Below the pieces are notes generated by a model. It worked only from the letters and a program-made list of their open reading frames with translations, did not search any database and was not told where the DNA came from. Both the position numbers and the translations under genes were made by a program. This document shows, piece by piece, positions 60,060-64,000 of a stretch of DNA of 64,000 nt (its first letter is position 1; every line of letters begins with the position of its first letter). The DNA lies in contig JALPQD010000393.1 of NCBI GenBank assembly GCA_023101885.1, positions 1,922,001 to 1,986,000 of the forward strand, read 5' to 3'. The DNA comes from Typhlomys cinereus (lineage: Eukaryota; Chordata; Mammalia; Rodentia; Platacanthomyidae).

Positions 60060-60416
60060 CTGTTTTCCTCATATGTGAGTGTATTGTGCTATGTGCAAAT
60101 TGCATGTGCAAGTTTACTTGTATATGGCTATGAGAGTGTGCATACACATTTGAATGTTCAAAGTTAATATTGGGAATGATCCTCTATTACTCTCCCACCT
60201 TATTTCTCAAGGCTGAATCTCTTAGTCAAACCCACAGCTAACCTGACTAGACAATTGGCTTTGGTAATTCGCAGTATCAGACTTCTGAGGCTGTAATTGT
60301 GGATGATAGACCTCTGTGCCCACATGACATTTTCATATGGTCCTAGGGATACAAACTCTGGTCGTCTTGCTCATACAGCAAACACTTTAACTGCTAAGTC
60401 ATCTCCCCAGCCCCTG
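60060..60416 (-). repeat. Composite B4/RSINE-type element, antisense
   Basis: A TG/CA-rich start, then GATCCTCTATTACTCTCCCA, CTTATTTCTCAAGGCTGAAT, CTGACTAGACAATTGGCTTT, and finally CATACAGCAAACACTTTAAC with TGCTAAGTCATCTCCCCAGC. The right end is the reversed tRNA-like head and the middle is the 7SL-like part, in the order of a known common rodent composite repeat. Confidence 0.6.
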
Positions 60417-62689
60417 TAATTATTTTATTTCCTAGCTCAACTTAGTCTTAGCTTGTTGAAGAGTAAAAATAAAATCTTAGGAACACCTACACTTGGATAT
60501 CTTTCATTATTTTCTTAGCACAATTATATAGTCTTTGAGTTTATAACTAATTCATGAATAATATAACAGCAACACATTAAATCAATGTCCTATGTTGACT
60601 GGTTCAAATGTATAGAAGAAAATTATTAACTTGGACATTAAGTATATTGAGGTTTTCAGGTAACAATGGACTATAACTTATGAACAATGTTTGAGCCTGT
60701 TCTTTATGTGTTCTCTATTTCACTCTCTGGAAAAACGAAGAGTGTACAGAAAATAGGTTCATTTAATTCATCTTTATTTACCATCTGCTATGTGCCAGAC
60801 ATTATCATGGTTTTTGAAGTACAACAAAAGATAACGAAGGCAGGATTTCTTATCTTCAGACTCATCTTAGCAAAAGAGTCTGACAACTATAGGAACTTGG
60901 GAATTAAAACTGACTGAAGATCCTTTTAAGGAAAAAGAAATAGGCCAATGTAGCTATAGCATGTGAAAAAAGTTTAATAGACTAAGACTGGAAATGTGGA
61001 CAGAAAAGATTAAATATAGTTGTGATATTTTAGAAAAAATTGTGGACTTTATTTTCAAGGAGAAAGCGTTTTAGAAAATTTATGATTAATTTACTAATAA
61101 GGTAATTCTATTTAGATAATGTAATTTTGAAAAAAAAGTGGATTGAAAGCAATGTTTCAAAGTTTTTGATTAGTATGATATGAAAAGACAAGTAACTATT
61201 AGCAGTTGTCCAAATAAGAAACACTTTAGATTGAAAAATCTTTTTACATTCAAATATCACACACATGCACATGAACACACACAAAGAATGAAGTAAATAA
61301 TGCTATACTATCTATTCTTGCCAAAGATAAAAACAAGAAGATACTGAAATGGTCAAGTGAAGGTTTTTTTTATTTCAAATCTGGAGAAATTTATCTTTTC
61401 CATCTTATCCCCAGAACTATTCAGGAAAGGAATAAGCAGCTGCACTGAATGAAACCCAGAAAAGCCTAATGGGTTGAATGAAATTCTACAAACATTGAAT
61501 TTCATAATATTTTGCACATGCTAGTATGTTAAGTGCATAGCCTTATGAGATGAGGGTGAATTTCCATATAACCAGGCATGATTAGGGAGTATCTTATAGG
61601 CCTCTATTGTATGCTGCTCTGGGTAGACATTAGTCTGTTATGAGTTTCAGAGAGAATGGTGTACAATTCTGAACCCTGTGTCCTAAGCACCCCATTCTCT
61701 TCTGTCATACAACACAGGCATAAATCTGCCCTTGGCCCCATCTTACTTTTTTGTGAAGCAATGTCACTCCCAGTCAAAATGGCCTTAAAATAGGGAAAAT
61801 TTTTTGAATCATTATTTTATGATAGATATAACTAAACTTTAATATATCTTTAAAATTAAATCAAATGGTAAAGATCTCGAGATTAAAAATAATTCTCCAC
61901 AATTCAGAAAATAATTTTCAGAGAAGAGGTGCTCATAATTGTATTTACTTTACTTTTTTAAAGTTTTAACAAATGCTTTTAAACAAATATCAGATGGCAT
62001 TGAAAACTAATTTTTGATTTAAAAATGGACATGTTTACTTCTATTTCAGAAATTTTCAAATGGCTTATTTCACATTATTTTCTTCAATAATGAAGCTTAT
62101 TTTTAGATAAGAAGTTGTTTTTACATTTATAGAAGCATACAGGCAGGAGGGTGGGAGTGGGAGGAATTGATTAAGGGGAAAGAAGGTATGGGAGGGAGGG
62201 GGGATGCACTGAACAGGGATGAGTACTAATTGCCTCTAAACATAAAAAATAAAAAAATTAAATAAAAAATATTCAGTGAAAGTGTCTTGTCATTTAAAAC
62301 TAGAACTTCATCTATTTCTCACTCATATAACTCTTTAGTGACTCACTGATTATCTGACATATCTGAATATAATAAAGTAAAAAGAAAGACTACTTATCAA
62401 AGATTATCCACACTTTCTATGGACAATGTTAAGTACTCCACATAGAGCCAAATTTAACCTTCACAGCAATCTTGTTACATTTATTTATTTAGAGTATGGC
62501 CACACTATGTACAAAATAGGAGAACAAAAATTGAAGTTCAAATGTCAGATTTAAAGTGTTCACAATTAAGCATTACCAAGATTGGGATTTGAATTCTGAC
62601 ATCACTTAAACCAAAACTCCCAGGGAAACCATTCATAGTGTTCTTTCATACAGGAATATATCTCCTAATCATTTCTAATTTTTTTCACT
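60417..62689. other. Unique AT-rich DNA, no gene seen
   Basis: 62130-62270 is G-rich (GGGAGGGAGGGGGGATGCAC) followed by GAGTACTAATTGCCTCTAAA and an A-rich tail, which looks like a short 3'-end retrotransposon fragment on the plus strand. The rest shows nothing recognisable. Confidence 0.4.
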
Positions 62690-63300
62690 TAGTCTATTAA
62701 ATTGTTATTATGTCTATCAAATGTCATTATGACATTTTCGTGCATTTATTTCATTGTACTTTGTTCATGACAACTACCATTTGCTTCTCATTCCTCCACC
62801 TTCATCAGTTTTCTCCCCTGCTGTACATGCACACACACACAGAGACACACACACACAGTCTCCATTTAACTTTCCTATTATATATATACATATTTCTGTA
62901 GTATAGCTTCTTCAAATCTACCTTGTTTCTTACTTTCTTACCATTTAGATCTATTCCTTTTCCCTTATAATCCCCTTATTATTTTCATGCTAGATTTATT
63001 GTTTTTAAATGCATATTTTACATGTCAAAGAAAACACATGATATTTGTGCATCTGAATCTGACTTATTTTACATGCCAAGGTAATTTCCAGTTCTATCCA
63101 TTTCCCTGTAGATGCCATAGTTTCATTCTTCCAACAGACTAATAAAGCTCTATTATATAAATTGAAATGCATGTATATATTTCATATCTTTTGTCCATTA
63201 TATATTCATGGGTATCTGGGATGGTTCCATATCTTGACTATTCTGAGTCATACATCTTCTTTATAGTTAATCATGGATATGTAACCATCATATTTCTGAT
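62690..63300 (-). mobile_element. Ancient L1 3' end, antisense
   Basis: AACACATGATATTTGTGCAT, CTGACTTATTTTACATGCCA, GTTCTATCCATTTCCCTGTA, CATTCTTCCAACAGACTAAT and TGGGATGGTTCCATATCTTG are in order the reverse complement of the ORF2 end/3'UTR of old mammalian L1. (CA)n at 62829-62858 and a TA-rich patch lie inside. Strongly diverged. Confidence 0.75.
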
Positions 63301-63489
63301 AAACTGCATTAAAAATAGCAAGTTTTTTTCCTTTCATTTCATTGAATGGCATAATTTTAAAACTAGAAATCTTGAAGTTCAAACTGATGATCTGTCTTTG
63401 GGAATCTTTTTTTTTTTTAAAGTCCTTTTTTTTTTTTTACTTTCTGAAAAGTTATCAACCAGAGAGGTCTCAAAGGCCCTCCAAACGTA
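63301..63489. other. Spacer between two antisense L1 pieces
   Basis: Two T-runs (63409-63418 and 63427-63439). No other feature. Confidence 0.4.
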
Positions 63490-64000
63490 GGCATAGGCTT
63501 TTTTAACTTTTTTTTTCATTTTTTTATTATTATTTCCGCTCATACAAACTTAATAGGTACACCGGTTCCCTTCCTCCCTCTAACTCCCCTCTACCCCCCT
63601 GCTCCCCCTCCCCTCACCCCTCCCTCCCTATCCCCCAGAGCCTCTCCCCCCAATCCCCGAGAATCCTTTAATGTGCAGGCCAGACTCTCCTCTGGGCCCT
63701 CCTCTCTGATGACGTACAAGGACCCAGTGGCTTTTCCCTGAACCCTTTCCTGTGTTCCCCTTAAGCATAGGAACACTACTATGGCTGTCAATTCCTTGCC
63801 TCCAAGGATCTTGGTGCCTTTAGCAAGTGCTAGACTTTATGGGGCCAATAGTGTGTAGGACATTGAGCAGGGCACGCAAAGACCTATTATGAGTGCTTCG
63901 GCCCTAACTTGTGTGGAGTATCTTACATATCATTGCTCCTCCCATCCTTTTGCTCTTACACTCTTACCGCCCCCTCTTCCACAAATTTCCCTGAGCTTCA
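63490..64000 (-). mobile_element. Younger L1 3'UTR, antisense, runs off the right edge
   Basis: Antisense A-tail (63498-63532), then CTCATACAAACTTAATAGGT and a C-rich tract (the reverse of the G-rich tract), then GCATAGGAACACTACTATGG and GCCCTAACTTGTGTGGAGTA. This is a close reverse complement of 20460-19990 in the inner L1, so it belongs to the same lineage. ORF2, if present, lies beyond the window. Confidence 0.9.

Noticed and set aside
1..64000. A novel multi-gene system (defence, biosynthetic or similar)
   Set aside because: No cluster of intact genes exists; the only coding sequence is decayed L1 and retroviral. The noteworthy content is mobile-element history and a few candidate regulatory motifs.

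Overview
The window is rodent nuclear DNA from a gene-poor, AT-rich region. I found no host protein-coding exon, CpG island, functional tRNA/rRNA gene, CRISPR array or operon that I could defend. The rodent assignment rests on four SINE types found together: 7SL-derived B1, ID, B3/B4-type composites, and a B2-like tRNA-derived SINE ending in (AC)n plus an AATAAA-bearing A-rich tail. MaLR-type LTRs and a rodent-style L1 also occur. The combination suggests the mouse-related clade (Myodonta), but the young B2-like SINE body is not the house-mouse B2 I know, so I do not name a species.

Layout. Positions 1-2617 hold the 5' part of a class II (betaretrovirus-like) endogenous retrovirus on the minus strand. 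It has an LTR (2233-2617), a lysine-tRNA primer-binding site (2213-2230), a gag-like start, and then, after loss of nearly all gag and most of pol, RNase H/integrase remnants and an env-like segment that runs off the left edge. 2618-15869 is mostly unique AT-rich DNA with old SINEs, one MLT1-type LTR and several rodent MaLR-like LTRs, two of them with clean 5-bp target-site duplications. 15870-22972 is a nested retrotransposon stack: an old L1 (partial ORF1, ORF2 pieces, 3'UTR) is split at 19010/20476 by a 5'-truncated younger L1 and again at 21538/21848 by a minus-strand SINE. 23000-37760 is unique DNA with six SINEs of the B2-like/ID/B1/B3 types, an LTR-like stretch with a strong nuclear-receptor-type motif, and microsatellites. 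37767-38206 is a solo class II LTR with a 6-bp duplication. 38213-62690 is again mostly unique, with B1, B3, B2-like and B4 SINEs, MaLR-like LTRs (45592-46015, about 46160-47890, 53033-53369) and an unusual G/T-skewed degenerate repeat at 42291-42445. 62690-63300 is an ancient minus-strand L1 3' end, and 63490-64000 is the 3'UTR of a younger minus-strand L1 that continues past the right edge.

How the parts relate. Nothing acts as a pathway; the window records successive retrotransposition. The younger SINEs carry intact Pol III A/B boxes and near-perfect target-site duplications. They sit inside older elements (L1, B4) and so give a relative time order. All coding capacity seen is decayed L1 or retroviral sequence. 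Open reading frames made of Cys-Val or Thr-His runs are translations of (AC)n/(TG)n repeats. Family names and ages come from recognising motifs by eye, not from a repeat-library search, and boundaries without stated duplications are approximate.
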